A stretch of DNA of 16,000 nt from Bacillota bacterium (GCA_023435985.1 JAEZKY010000308.1:1-16000), one strand, 5' to 3'. Shown: positions 8,774 through 15,633, counted from the first letter of the stretch. Notes: generated by a model from the sequence alone, not told the origin. Numbers and translations: made by a program.

Positions 8774-10143
8774 AGCAGAGTATTAGAAAACGTCTTAGTT
8801 TAATTATAATAGCGTGTTCTGTAGTTGCTGTAATTCTATCAGCTTTATTAGTAAATATGACGATTACTAGTACATTTAATAGTTATATGGAAAATATACA
8901 GACTCAAAGAAATACAAGATTAGTAGAGTATTTTCAACAGGTTTATAAAAGTGATGGTAAATGGACTGCAAATTCAGGAGAAGAAATGATGCATGAAGCA
9001 TATATGAGTAATTACTGCTTAACTCTTTTAGATGAAAATCAAAAAGTAGTTTGGGAAATGAATCATGAGGATATTAAATATAAAAATTATATGACCCTAA
9101 ATGGTAAGGAAGAAACTGGGGTTTATAATACGAATACTTTTAATATAGACGTAGACGGAAAAACTGTAGGCTATATTATAGTAGGCCAATATTCACCTGT
9201 TTTATTTTCTCAAGAGGATATAAGCTTTAAAACACAGATTAATAAGAGCATCGTGTTTAGTGGAATATTAACTTTAGCAATTGTGGCTGTAATAAGCCTC
9301 ATATTATCAAAACAATTTTCTAAACCTATAAAAGCAGTTTCAAAAACTTCTGTAAGTTTGTCGAAAGGAAATTATGATTCGAGATCAAATGTAAAAAGTG
9401 ATATTGAAGAAATAAGAAATTTGACAGAGAGTATAAATTCTTTAGGAGACAAACTAAATAGTCAGGATTTACTTAGAAAAAGGCTTATTTCAGATATATC
9501 TCATGAAATAAGAACTCCTCTTAATGTACTACAGAATAATTTAGAAGCAATGATAGATGGAGTAATACCTGTAACAAATGAAAAACTAAATAATTTAAAT
9601 GATGAAGTAATAAGATTTGGTAAGCTTTTAAATAATTTAAATGCATTAAAGCAAATTGAATCAGATGAAATTGTACTTAAATTAGGATTAGTTGATATAG
9701 GAGAGCTTCTTGATAATGTAATTAGCGATTTTTCTATAGCAGCAGATGAAAAAAATGTAAAGTTACTCATAAATAAAGAATCTGGGATTAATTATACAGT
9801 TTTAGGTGATTATGATAAATTAAAACAGGTATTTATAAATCTGATTTCGAATGGAATTAAATTTACCAATAGTTCTGGAACTGTATGGATTAATATTAGT
9901 AGTAATGCTGACTCTGTCATAATTGAAATTAAGGATAATGGTATTGGTATAAAGAAAGAAGATCTGCCTTATGTTTTTGAAAGAATGTACCGCGGAGATA
10001 AAAGCAGACATAAAATCGAAGGTAGCGGAATTGGACTCACCCTTGTAAAGAAAATATTAACATTACATTCTGCAACAATAGACGTAGAAAGTAGAGAAAA
10101 TAAAGGAACAACATTTACAGTATGTATAAGCAAAAATAATTAA
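8770..10143 (+). CDS. Membrane sensor histidine kinase, partner of the preceding regulator
   Basis: This 457-residue HisKA-type kinase has, in order: transmembrane helix about 10-32; an extracytoplasmic domain about 33-158; transmembrane helix about 159-180; HAMP linker about 181-232; HisKA with phospho-accepting His245 (SDISHEIRTPLNVL); and an ATPase domain with N box (FINLISNGIKF, Asn361), G1 (DNGIGIK, 389-395), F box (FERMYRGD) and G2 (GSGIGLTL, 418-425). All catalytic motifs are intact. The outer domain holds a cluster of possible soft-metal ligands: Met73, Met74, His75, Met79, Cys83, Met97 and His99. With metal-handling genes next door this suggests sensing of an extracytoplasmic metal, but that is inference. 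The gene overlaps the regulator gene by four bases. No strong terminator follows; only a weak 5-bp hairpin is seen at 10224-10238. Confidence 0.95.
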   Translation: MKQSIRKRLSLIIIACSVVAVILSALLVNMTITSTFNSYMENIQTQRNTRLVEYFQQVYKSDGKWTANSGEEMMHEAYMSNYCLTLLDENQKVVWEMNHEDIKYKNYMTLNGKEETGVYNTNTFNIDVDGKTVGYIIVGQYSPVLFSQEDISFKTQINKSIVFSGILTLAIVAVISLILSKQFSKPIKAVSKTSVSLSKGNYDSRSNVKSDIEEIRNLTESINSLGDKLNSQDLLRKRLISDISHEIRTPLNVLQNNLEAMIDGVIPVTNEKLNNLNDEVIRFGKLLNNLNALKQIESDEIVLKLGLVDIGELLDNVISDFSIAADEKNVKLLINKESGINYTVLGDYDKLKQVFINLISNGIKFTNSSGTVWINISSNADSVIIEIKDNGIGIKKEDLPYVFERMYRGDKSRHKIEGSGIGLTLVKKILTLHSATIDVESRENKGTTFTVCISKNN

Positions 10144-10245
10144 TGAATCTACATAAAAAATTTAGAAAAGGTATAGTTTTAACTGAGAAAAAAATTTTAG
10201 TATTTAGGAAAAATATTATTTAAATTTCATAATGAAATATTTGTT

Positions 10246-10289
10246 TTTTATAAAATCCTCATAAAATCTTCATAACTTTTTTATATAAT
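10246..10289 (+). promoter_or_regulatory. Promoter with three tandem 11-bp repeats, upstream of the HMA/DsbD-like/cupredoxin gene
   Basis: Three tandem 11-mers are seen: TTTTATAAAAT (10246-10256), CCTCATAAAAT (10257-10267) and CTTCATAACTT (10268-10278). The last core (CTTCATAA, to 10275) is followed by 8 bases and a perfect -10 box TATAAT (10284-10289). There is no TTGACA -35 box. Predicted start of transcription is near 10296, with a leader of about 64 bases. The layout matches promoters activated by OmpR/PhoB-type regulators and is shared with three other sites here. Confidence 0.75.
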
Positions 10290-10359
10290 TGATATATCTA
10301 AAAATTATGAAGATTATAATTGATTACTGGGCAATTATAGTAATTTGGTGGAGGGTAAT

Positions 10360-12189
10360 ATGAGCATTAAGAGAGAGATTATTAAAGTCTATGATATGAC
10401 ATGCACTTCCTGCGAAAACAGGGTAGAAAAAGCTTTGAAAAAAGTTAATGGAGTTAAAAATGCTATGGCAAGCTATAGTGCTCAGCAGGTGGTTGTTGAG
10501 TATGATAGTGAACTTTGTAATCAGAATAAATTAAAGGAAGCTATTAATCAGGCTGGTTATAGCACGAAAAATTCAAGCACTATGAAATTTGCAGGCTTTT
10601 TGGTTATTGGAGCAGCAATTTTGCTTCTTGGCAGTTCAACAGCAGGTTTTGACATGAGCGATAAGCTGAATAATGCATCTTATGTGGTGCTATTTATTGT
10701 TGGCATGCTTACATCCATTCATTGTGTAGGTATGTGCGGCGGAATAATGCTTACGCAAAGTCTATCTAAAAACAGTATTGTAGATGAAAAGCAGAATAAA
10801 TTAAAGAATTTAATGCCTTCAATTTTATACAATGCAGGTAGAGTGACTTCTTATACTATTATTGGTGGTATTGTAGGTGCTTTAGGCTCTGTATTATCAT
10901 TATCCCTTAATGTAAAGGCTGGACTTCAAATTTTTGCAGGAATATTTATGGTGATAATGGGCTTAAATATGACTGGATTTTCTTTATTTAGAAGATTTAA
11001 TATTAAATTGCCGTGGTCTTCATGTAAAATAAAAAATAAACCTAAAGCACCTTTTTTGGTTGGAATGTTAAATGGTCTTATGCCTTGTGGACCTCTTCAG
11101 ACAATGCAGCTTTATGCTTTAGGTACTGGTAGTGCCATAAATGGTGCAATTTCAATGTTCCTATTTTCTTTAGGAACAGTTCCGTTGATGTTACTATTTG
11201 GAGCAGTGTCAGGATTATTAAGTAAAGGTTATACAAAGCAGCTCTTAAAGTTTAGTGGAGTTTTAGTAATAATACTTGGAGTTATTATGGGAAATAGAGG
11301 TCTTGCGCTTGCAGGTGTTAGTGTGCCTAATGCTAGTAGTTTAGCACAAAGCTTTTCAGGGAGTGAAGCAAGTGCAGCTCAAGCTAATATTGGCAAGGCA
11401 ACAATTGAAGATGGAGTCCAGGTAATAAGGATGACTGCAGATAATAATGGATATACTCCAAATGCTTTTTATGTACAAAAAGATATACCTGTTAAATGGA
11501 TTATAACAGGTAGTCAGATAAATTCATGTAATAATGCAGTAGTGATACCATCATTAAATATACAAAAAACTTTGAAGTCAGGAGAAAATGTAATAGAATT
11601 CACACCTAAAGATGGGGATATTAATTTTAGCTGCTGGATGGGAATGATAAGAGGTGTAATTAAGGTAACGGATAATCTTGATTCTGTAGACACATCTAAA
11701 GCAGATTCATCAATTCCAGCACCAAGCAGTGGAATGAGCTGCTGTACAGGGGGAGCTCCAGGAGCTGCTGGTACTGCACCACAAACTCAAAGTATATATG
11801 GAAATGATTTAAGCGAGGTATCTACTGATAGATTGATTAAAAAAGTAAATATTTCTGGGGATACTCAAAGCTTAAATATAAAGGGAACTGGATATGAGTT
11901 TGAGCCTCTTGTAGTAGTAGTGCAAAAAGGAATAAAAGCTAACCTCTCAATTGATCTTACTTCTTTTAATAATGCAGAGGGTAAATTCTCCATATTAAAT
12001 GGTGAAAATAATGATGTAGTAACTAATTTTACGGGCAAAAAAGGAGTGGTAAATGTCGAATTTACTATACCTAATAGTGGAACATATCTTATTGTAAAAG
12101 ATAATTCTATTGCAGCTGCAATTGAAGTTACAGATTCATTACAGGCTGCTAATTTAGAAGATATTCGTAAAAAGTTAATTAATGACTAA
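10360..12189 (+). CDS. HMA domain + DsbD_2/TauE-like membrane domain + two cupredoxin-like domains, probable copper-handling protein
   Basis: This 609-residue multi-domain protein begins with an HMA domain (about 1-70; MTCTSC with Cys15 and Cys18). A membrane domain of about seven helices (78-316) follows, resembling the DsbD_2 family, often annotated TauE/SafE or UreH-like. Its cysteine motifs are HCVGMCGG (Cys122, Cys126) and MPCGP (Cys243). Then come a cupredoxin-like domain (about 345-437), a linker with Cys461-Cys462, and a second cupredoxin-like domain (about 495-592) with no Cys or His. In the first, likely ligands are Cys390, Cys425, Met427 and Met429, an all-sulfur set that would suit Cu(I) or Ag(I). 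Seven helices would put the HMA domain inside and the cupredoxins outside. I chose ATG 10360 because GGAGG (10350-10354) precedes it; the in-frame TTG at 10345 lies before that site. A role in metal export or delivery is inferred. Confidence 0.85.
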   Translation: MSIKREIIKVYDMTCTSCENRVEKALKKVNGVKNAMASYSAQQVVVEYDSELCNQNKLKEAINQAGYSTKNSSTMKFAGFLVIGAAILLLGSSTAGFDMSDKLNNASYVVLFIVGMLTSIHCVGMCGGIMLTQSLSKNSIVDEKQNKLKNLMPSILYNAGRVTSYTIIGGIVGALGSVLSLSLNVKAGLQIFAGIFMVIMGLNMTGFSLFRRFNIKLPWSSCKIKNKPKAPFLVGMLNGLMPCGPLQTMQLYALGTGSAINGAISMFLFSLGTVPLMLLFGAVSGLLSKGYTKQLLKFSGVLVIILGVIMGNRGLALAGVSVPNASSLAQSFSGSEASAAQANIGKATIEDGVQVIRMTADNNGYTPNAFYVQKDIPVKWIITGSQINSCNNAVVIPSLNIQKTLKSGENVIEFTPKDGDINFSCWMGMIRGVIKVTDNLDSVDTSKADSSIPAPSSGMSCCTGGAPGAAGTAPQTQSIYGNDLSEVSTDRLIKKVNISGDTQSLNIKGTGYEFEPLVVVVQKGIKANLSIDLTSFNNAEGKFSILNGENNDVVTNFTGKKGVVNVEFTIPNSGTYLIVKDNSIAAAIEVTDSLQAANLEDIRKKLIND

Positions 12190-12208
12190 AGTATATTAGG
12201 AAAATATG

Positions 12209-12247
12209 AGTTGATATCTTGCTTAGTTAAAAGATATCAACTTTTTT
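12209..12247 (+). terminator. Rho-independent terminator after the HMA/DsbD-like/cupredoxin gene
   Basis: A perfect 12-bp stem pairs AGTTGATATCTT (12209-12220) with AAGATATCAACT (12231-12242), with a 10-base loop. A run of T at 12242-12247 follows. It sits 19 bases past the stop codon and separates this unit from the next, which has its own promoter. Confidence 0.88.
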
Positions 12248-12289
12248 AATGTTAAACTAATTTGAAATTTTAAGATCTTAAATAATAAT

Positions 12290-12322
12290 CTTCATCTTAT
12301 CTTCACATTATTTATTTAAAAT
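12290..12322 (+). promoter_or_regulatory. Promoter with 11-bp direct-repeat box, upstream of the small HMA-like gene
   Basis: CTTCATCTTAT (12290-12300) and CTTCACATTAT (12301-12311) are tandem 11-mers. The second core (CTTCACAT, to 12308) is followed by 8 bases and the -10 box TAAAAT (12317-12322). The predicted start, near 12329, leaves a leader of about 16 bases that begins almost at the ribosome binding site. The repeat spacing and the gap to the -10 are the same as at the other three sites. Confidence 0.7.
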
Positions 12323-12344
12323 AGATACATGAGGAGGGGATAAC

Positions 12345-12584
12345 TTGAAAAGACACAATTTAAGTTTCAAGCAGGAAAATATGCTTTGTCACAGATGCTT
12401 AATGAATGTAGTAAGAACTCTCAGTTTAGTCAAAGGACTAGAAGAAATTTATGTTAATCTGGAATCAAAAAAAATAAGAATAACCTATATAGACGAAGAA
12501 ATATCAAAGGATGATATAAAGAATATTGTAAATAAGTCAATTTTGAGTGGAAAGGTAATTAAACTTACCTCAAAAGCATGTTAA
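12345..12584 (+). CDS. Small HMA-like metal-binding protein
   Basis: This is a 79-residue cytoplasmic protein. Its pattern of strand, CxxC (MLCHRC, Cys15 and Cys18), helix, strand, strand, helix fits the ferredoxin-like HMA fold of copper chaperones such as CopZ, and it is close to the usual 65-75 residues. The canonical motif is MxCxxC with Gly-Met-Thr ahead; here that is replaced by Asn-Met-Leu, so it is a divergent member. A free Cys79 ends the protein. The start is a TTG: GAGGAGGGG (12331-12339) is a very strong site 5 to 7 bases ahead, and no ATG is available nearby. It may carry metal in the cytosol to the partner membrane protein encoded next, which begins 20 bases later, but that is inference. 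Confidence 0.75.
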   Translation: MKRHNLSFKQENMLCHRCLMNVVRTLSLVKGLEEIYVNLESKKIRITYIDEEISKDDIKNIVNKSILSGKVIKLTSKAC

Positions 12585-12604
12585 ATAACAAGGAGGATTT
12601 TTAT

Positions 12605-12871
12605 ATGAATTGTCATGGAAATAATAAAAATGGAGAAAATAAAAAACATAGTCCAATAAAGCATATGTTAATGATGGTGCTTTGTTGCGGATTGCCTTTT
12701 ATAATTGTAGCAATACTTCCGTTTATAAATATAGGAACAGGCTTTAAGGTTGTAATAAGTGGAATAGCACCTTTTTTATGTCCACTGTTTATGATTGGCA
12801 TGATGGGTATGATGTTTAAAGGGATGAAAAAAGAAAATTATGCAAATAAGAAAGAGATAGATAAGGAATAA
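12605..12871 (+). CDS. Small Cys/Met-rich membrane protein of unknown function
   Basis: I do not recognise this 88-residue protein. It has an N-terminal Cys3-His4 pair (MNCHG), a polar lysine-rich head, a transmembrane helix about 21-42 with vicinal Cys27-Cys28, a second helix about 48-70 with Cys59, and a Met-rich stretch (MIGMMGMMFKGM). Such soft-ligand residues in the membrane suggest metal binding. AAGGAGG (12590-12596) sets the start at ATG 12605; an in-frame ATG at 12578 lies before that site and overlaps the previous gene. It shares a promoter with the small HMA-like gene, so the two products probably act together. A helper subunit of a metal transporter or a sequestration protein are both possible. 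Confidence 0.7.
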   Translation: MNCHGNNKNGENKKHSPIKHMLMMVLCCGLPFIIVAILPFINIGTGFKVVISGIAPFLCPLFMIGMMGMMFKGMKKENYANKKEIDKE

Positions 12872-12951
12872 GCTAATAAAAGCAGCGATTTAAGATACTG
12901 CAGATTATGTAATAAAAATTTAAGAATCTTAGAACGACAGTTTAAATGTTC

Positions 12952-12985
12952 AAAAGGCTTAAGTATTAGAAAACTTAAGCCTTTT
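12952..12985. terminator. Symmetric rho-independent terminator
   Basis: AAAAGGCTTAAGT (12952-12964) pairs perfectly over 13 bp with ACTTAAGCCTTTT (12973-12985) around an 8-base loop, with A's on one side and T's on the other. It lies 81 bases past the stop of the 88-residue gene and 32 bases before the next promoter box, and could terminate in both directions. Confidence 0.82.
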
Positions 12986-13016
12986 AGATTGCCTATTTAT
13001 TTTATATAGATGGCTT

Positions 13017-13049
13017 CTACATAAAATCTTTATAAGTATTTTATATAAT
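13017..13049 (+). promoter_or_regulatory. Promoter with 11-bp direct-repeat box, upstream of the 48-residue microprotein gene
   Basis: CTACATAAAAT (13017-13027) and CTTTATAAGTA (13028-13038) are tandem 11-mers. The second core (CTTTATAA, to 13035) is followed by 8 bases and a perfect -10 TATAAT (13044-13049). Transcription would begin near 13056, just ahead of the ribosome binding site at 13062. Same spacing as the other three boxes. Confidence 0.72.
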
Positions 13050-13076
13050 ACATGATATAAAAGGAGCGATGTATAT

Positions 13077-13223
13077 ATGGAAACAGTAATATCAATATTG
13101 ATATTTATAGGAGCAATGTTTGTAATGTCTAAATTAGGTTTAGGATGTTGTGGTGGACATTATAAGAATAACCGCACAAAAAGCTGCTGCAGTTCAAAAA
13201 AAGAGGAGGTTTATGAAAAATAG
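13077..13223 (+). CDS. 48-residue membrane microprotein with two CC motifs
   Basis: This short gene encodes 48 residues: an N-terminal transmembrane helix (about 4-22), then CCGGH (Cys24, Cys25, His28), then a basic stretch and a second vicinal pair SCCSS (Cys37, Cys38), ending in charged residues. AAGGAG at 13061-13066 precedes the ATG by 10 bases. It has its own promoter with the shared direct-repeat box and its own terminator, which strongly supports that it is real despite its size. The Cys/His content fits metal binding at the membrane surface. I do not recognise a named family. It may be a chaperone or sensor accessory for the other metal proteins. Confidence 0.7.
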   Translation: METVISILIFIGAMFVMSKLGLGCCGGHYKNNRTKSCCSSKKEEVYEK

Positions 13224-13278
13224 TTTATGTAAATTGATAAAATAGAAGCAGAGAATAGAATTATAAAGTTATTTAAGA

Positions 13279-13306
13279 AGGAAGCTGTTCTTAGCTTCCT
13301 GGTTTT
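13279..13306 (+). terminator. Rho-independent terminator after the microprotein gene
   Basis: AGGAAGCT (13279-13286) pairs perfectly with AGCTTCCT (13293-13300) around a 6-base loop and is followed by GGTTTT. The stem is GC-richer than its surroundings. It lies 55 bases past the stop of the 48-residue gene and isolates that unit from the chemotaxis gene. Confidence 0.75.
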
Positions 13307-13380
13307 GTAAAATACATGCGTTATCATACTACAATGATTTTGTTGACATTAGAATGAGTATTATAATTTAGGAGGGGCAC

Positions 13381-15093
13381 ATGAGAGCATTTAAAGGTTT
13401 AAAGCTTTCGCAAAAGCTTATATTATGTTTTTTATTGATTTCATTTATTGTAGGTGGAGTTGGTTTTATAGGAATATCAGAGATGAGGAAGCTTAATGCA
13501 AATTCAACTTCTATGTATGAAAATAACTTAACAGATTTGAAGACTGTCGAAGAACTTAAAGGAAACTTTTTGCAGATACATTCTGATTTGTTATCTCTTT
13601 TGAACACAAGAGATGAAAGTAAAAAACAGAAAATTGAAGGAGAAATTGAAAAATTAACGGATGAAGATATGAAATTTTCAGAGGAATTCATGGAAGCATC
13701 TAAAACAAATGATGGAAAGGAGTTAATGTCAGAATTCATGGAGCTTCATGAAGAATATATGATGGAACGTAAAAATTTTTCAGAGTTAATAGATGAAGAT
13801 AAATATGATGAGGCACAAATGGCTTTTCAGATGGTAACGGAGTCAAGAGATAAAACTATTGACAGTATTAATAAAATTATACAATCAAATTTCCAGGAAG
13901 CTAAAAATACAAATGATATTAACAATTTAATATTTAAGAAATCTTTTTATTTAATGATTGAAATAGTAGCATTTGGTTTTATTTTTGCCATATTACTTGG
14001 AACCTGGATATCAACAGTAGTATCAAAGCAAATTAAGAAGATTTTATTATTTGCGGATGCTTTAGGTAATGGAGATTTGACTCAAAGGATAGCCATTTCC
14101 TCAAAAGATGAAATGGGGAAAATATCTAATGCTTTAAATAGAGCGGCAGAAAATACTAGAAAACTTATAGCTAAAATAATATCGAATTCTCAAAATATAA
14201 GTGATTCAAGTGAAGAAATTTATAAAACAATAGATGGGATTTCAATGAAAATGAATAATATTAATGAGGCAACAAAGGAAATATCTTTTGGCACTGAAGA
14301 ATTAAGTGCTACAGCGCAGGAAGTGAATGCATCAATTGAAGAAATAACTTCAAATACAACAGAATTATCAAAGAAAGCAAAGGAGGGAGATAGGGCTTCC
14401 AATGAAATTCAAATTCGTGCAGCAGAAATTAAAGATAAAGGCTTAAAATCAATAGAGATTACAAAGAAAATATATAAAGAAAAGCAAGTAAATATTTTGA
14501 AAGCAATAGAAGAGGGAAAAATCGTTGAAGAAATTAAGATTATGGCTGATTCTATAGCTAATATTGCATCTCAAACAAATCTTTTAGCATTGAATGCAGC
14601 TATTGAATCAGCAAGAGCTGGCGAAATGGGAAAAGGATTTGCTGTAGTAGCAGATGAAATACGAAAGCTTGCAGAACAATCATCAGAAAATGTTTCGAAC
14701 ATACAAAATGTTATACTTCAAGTAAATAATGCATTTAATAATCTCTCAGGCAATACTCAAGAAATACTTTCGTTTATTGATAACAACGTGAATCCAGATT
14801 ATGAGCTATTCTTGCAGACAGCCTTAAAATATGAGGAAGATGCAGAATTTATTAAAGATATGTCAAAAGAGATTTCAAATGGAGCAATTCAAATACTTAA
14901 TTCAATAGAGCAGACTAATGTTGCAATTGAAACTGTATCTGGTACGGCACAGAAATCAGCAGAAAGTTCAGAGGGAATATTAAATAGTGTTGATGAAACG
15001 ACTATTGCAACTCAAGAAGTTTCAAGTTTTGCACAAAAACAAGCCGAATTATCAGAAGAGCTTAATCACTTAATACAAAAGTTTAAGATATAA
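13381..15093 (+). CDS. Methyl-accepting chemotaxis protein with 4-helix-bundle sensor domain
   Basis: This is a 570-residue membrane chemoreceptor. Transmembrane helix 1 is about 12-33. An extracytoplasmic, all-helical sensor of about 155 residues (about 34-187) fits a 4HB_MCP domain. Helix 2 is about 189-212, the HAMP domain about 213-265, and a long coiled-coil signalling domain follows. The highly conserved hairpin tip, which binds CheA and CheW, is at about 385-436 (IASQTNLLALNAAIESARAG then GKGFAVVADEIRKLAEQSS). Beyond the tip a segment with NPDYELF and KYEEDAEF interrupts the plain heptad pattern. The C-terminus (LIQKFKI) has no NWETF-type CheR-docking peptide. GGAGGGG (13371-13377) is the binding site. 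The ligand is unknown; being next to the metal locus does not prove a metal signal. Confidence 0.94.
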   Translation: MRAFKGLKLSQKLILCFLLISFIVGGVGFIGISEMRKLNANSTSMYENNLTDLKTVEELKGNFLQIHSDLLSLLNTRDESKKQKIEGEIEKLTDEDMKFSEEFMEASKTNDGKELMSEFMELHEEYMMERKNFSELIDEDKYDEAQMAFQMVTESRDKTIDSINKIIQSNFQEAKNTNDINNLIFKKSFYLMIEIVAFGFIFAILLGTWISTVVSKQIKKILLFADALGNGDLTQRIAISSKDEMGKISNALNRAAENTRKLIAKIISNSQNISDSSEEIYKTIDGISMKMNNINEATKEISFGTEELSATAQEVNASIEEITSNTTELSKKAKEGDRASNEIQIRAAEIKDKGLKSIEITKKIYKEKQVNILKAIEEGKIVEEIKIMADSIANIASQTNLLALNAAIESARAGEMGKGFAVVADEIRKLAEQSSENVSNIQNVILQVNNAFNNLSGNTQEILSFIDNNVNPDYELFLQTALKYEEDAEFIKDMSKEISNGAIQILNSIEQTNVAIETVSGTAQKSAESSEGILNSVDETTIATQEVSSFAQKQAELSEELNHLIQKFKI

Positions 15094-15153
15094 TTTAAAT
15101 CATAATTAAAGAAAAAAGCAATACAACTAAGTGAAGTTTTAAGAAATATGTGC

Positions 15154-15182
15154 TTGACATTATTACTAATTAGTAATAATAT
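15154..15182 (+). promoter_or_regulatory. marR-type gene promoter with operator palindrome inside
   Basis: TTGACA (15154-15159) and TAATAT (15177-15182) are 17 bases apart, a good sigma-A promoter. The spacer is filled by a perfect 22-bp palindrome (15159-15180) centred on ACTAATTAGT. A repressor bound here would block polymerase. The same core recurs twice at 15656-15694, so the protein encoded just downstream is the likely ligand. Confidence 0.75.
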
Positions 15183-15189
15183 TATTTTT

Positions 15190-15633
15190 ATGAATAAGAA
15201 GATTACTTATGGAGAATTAAATGATTTAAATTTAAAAGCAGTTATAGCCTTAAGTCGATGTATTCAAAGTGTTAATAAGAGAGAATACAAAATCATCAAA
15301 GAGGGAGGATTAACTTTTTCGCAATTTGGAGTACTTGAAGTACTATATCATAAAGGAGATTTAAGGGTTAGTGAAATATTAGAAAAGACTCTTTCTACTG
15401 GTGGAAATATGACTGTTGTCATAGATAATTTAGCCAAAGATGGTTTAGTTAAAAGATGTGTAGATCCAGAAGATAGACGTGCAAGTTTAATAAGCATCAC
15501 TGAAAAAGGAAGAAAGCTTATCGGTGAGATTTTTCCAAAGCATGTGGATAATTTGGGTGAAATTTTTGGTGCTTTAAATATAGAGGAAAAGAAAAACTTA
15601 ATAAATTTATTGAAGAAATTATCAGGTGTATAG
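15190..15633 (+). CDS. MarR-family transcriptional repressor
   Basis: This 147-residue protein has the MarR layout: dimerising helices at both ends and a winged helix-turn-helix between. Helix-turn-helix residues are about 42-90 (FSQFGVLEVLY, then STGGNMTVVIDNL), and the wing has the family's DPEDRRA motif (92-98). Two cysteines (24 and 90) could respond to oxidants or metals. I start at ATG 15190 because the in-frame ATG at 15148 lies upstream of the -35 box of the promoter. The -10 ends at 15182, so transcription would begin at about 15189-15190 and the mRNA would be almost or fully leaderless; no Shine-Dalgarno sequence is visible. It likely represses itself and the next gene through the shared palindrome. 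The inducer is not evident. Confidence 0.9.
   Translation: MNKKITYGELNDLNLKAVIALSRCIQSVNKREYKIIKEGGLTFSQFGVLEVLYHKGDLRVSEILEKTLSTGGNMTVVIDNLAKDGLVKRCVDPEDRRASLISITEKGRKLIGEIFPKHVDNLGEIFGALNIEEKKNLINLLKKLSGV

Noticed and set aside
10149..10177. A further CTACATAAAAA element just past the kinase stop, with TATAGT downstream
   Set aside because: The second repeat (ATTTAGAA) matches poorly and the TATAGT is only 4 bases away rather than 8, so it does not share the geometry of the four accepted sites.
10224..10238. ATTTC/GAAAT hairpin followed by T's as a terminator after the kinase gene
   Set aside because: The stem has only 5 A/T-rich base pairs. It is too weak to call, and readthrough into the next gene is possible.
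10246..10278. Phosphate-regulon (PhoB) box rather than a metal-regulon box
   Set aside because: The repeats do resemble the E. coli Pho box in pitch and TCATAA content, but all four targets are the adjacent regulator or Cys/Met-rich metal-type genes and no phosphate gene is present. It remains a possible cross-reaction.
13343..13367. TTGACA and TATAAT before the chemoreceptor gene
   Set aside because: The spacer is only 13 bases, too short for a sigma-A promoter, and a start from this TATAAT would fall inside the ribosome binding site.
13368..13739. Minus-strand open frame over the start of the chemoreceptor gene, and similar minus-strand frames elsewhere
   Set aside because: These Ser/Phe/Leu-rich minus-strand frames overlap strongly supported + strand genes and lack binding sites.
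15148..15189. Upstream in-frame ATG for the MarR gene
   Set aside because: It precedes the -35 box of the promoter, would code through the operator, and has no binding site.
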